Positions 5,158 through 5,251 of a DNA stretch of 5,251 bases are shown in pieces. How positions within the stretch are numbered: the first letter of the stretch is position 1; every line of letters starts with the position of its first letter. The position numbers and the translations under genes were made by a program. The notes beneath the pieces are model-generated. The model had not been told where the DNA came from. It saw nothing but the letters and a program-made list of their open reading frames with translations, and searched no databases. The DNA is from PBB1 sp031390425 (GTDB lineage Bacteria; Pseudomonadota; Gammaproteobacteria; Burkholderiales; Burkholderiaceae_C): positions 1 to 5,251 of the forward strand of contig JANMTL010000024.1 in assembly GCA_031390425.1 (NCBI GenBank), read 5' to 3'.

Positions 5158-5251
5158 TCACGCGGTCGCCATGCGCGGCCGATTCCCGGCGGCGCGCTCG
5201 CCGTAGAAGCCGAAATCGAGTGCCGGGCGTTTGCCGCTGATCAGCTCGGCC
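5158..5251 (-). CDS. C-terminal end of an unidentified protein, possibly a FAD-dependent oxidoreductase
   Basis: The minus strand is open from the window edge to a TGA at 5160-5158, giving 30 residues: AELISGKRPALDFGFYGERA followed by AGNRPRMATA. The opening ELISGKRPALD resembles the end of D-amino-acid dehydrogenase/DAO-type flavoproteins, where a helix after the last FAD contact reads like DLISGRxPxID. The fragment is too short for certainty, and no flavin-binding motif is visible because the rest lies outside the window. Third-position G/C bias supports coding. It reads in the same direction as the PEP-CTERM gene, 181 bases downstream. Confidence 0.45.
   Translation of the reverse strand, partial: AELISGKRPALDFGFYGERAAGNRPRMATA

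Noticed and set aside
4874..5161. 95-residue minus-strand ORF whose start overlaps the stop of the partial gene at 5158
   Set aside because: The stop-start overlap is suggestive, but it overlaps about 100 bases of the PEP-CTERM gene including its signal peptide, and no family is recognisable.

Overview
The window is GC-rich DNA, most likely from a betaproteobacterium of the Burkholderiales type. That guess rests on base composition, strong G/C third-position bias, and the mix of a PEP-CTERM surface protein, a ChaA-type antiporter and a short MscS channel. No rRNA or other taxonomic marker is present, so it is an inference only.

Layout, left to right. (1) Positions 1-980 hold a toxin-antitoxin patch. 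The 3' end of an XRE/HigA-type antitoxin gene reads rightward (1-219). It converges on a complete leftward vapB-vapC module: ribbon-helix-helix antitoxin 720-980 and PIN-domain RNase toxin 305-715 with a GTG start. (2) Positions 1027-3082 hold two divergent membrane-transport genes: a ChaA-like Ca2+(Na+)/H+ antiporter on the minus strand and a short MscS-type mechanosensitive channel on the plus strand. A perfect 11-bp inverted repeat lies in the gap between them. (3) Positions 3083-3459 carry no credible gene. They are mostly a roughly 288-bp non-coding element with 17-bp perfect terminal inverted repeats, apparently flanked by a 6-bp target duplication (CCTAAG), and full of hairpins. It looks like a MITE-type element inserted exactly at the stop codon of the next gene. 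(4) Positions 3460-4976 hold a leftward two-gene unit: a PEP-CTERM exported protein (4320-4976), then an exported right-handed beta-helix protein (3460-4278) with four exact 20-residue coils. (5) Positions 5158-5251 hold the last 30 codons of another leftward gene, possibly a FAD-dependent amino-acid oxidoreductase, separated from the PEP-CTERM gene by about 180 bp containing one hairpin.

How the genes relate. VapB and VapC form one toxin-antitoxin unit. The antiporter and the channel both deal with ion or osmotic balance and share a divergent promoter region, but functional coupling is only suggested by position. The PEP-CTERM and beta-helix proteins are probably co-transcribed envelope or extracellular proteins; the exosortase needed for the first must lie elsewhere. 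The most unusual object is the terminal-inverted-repeat element at 3171-3458.
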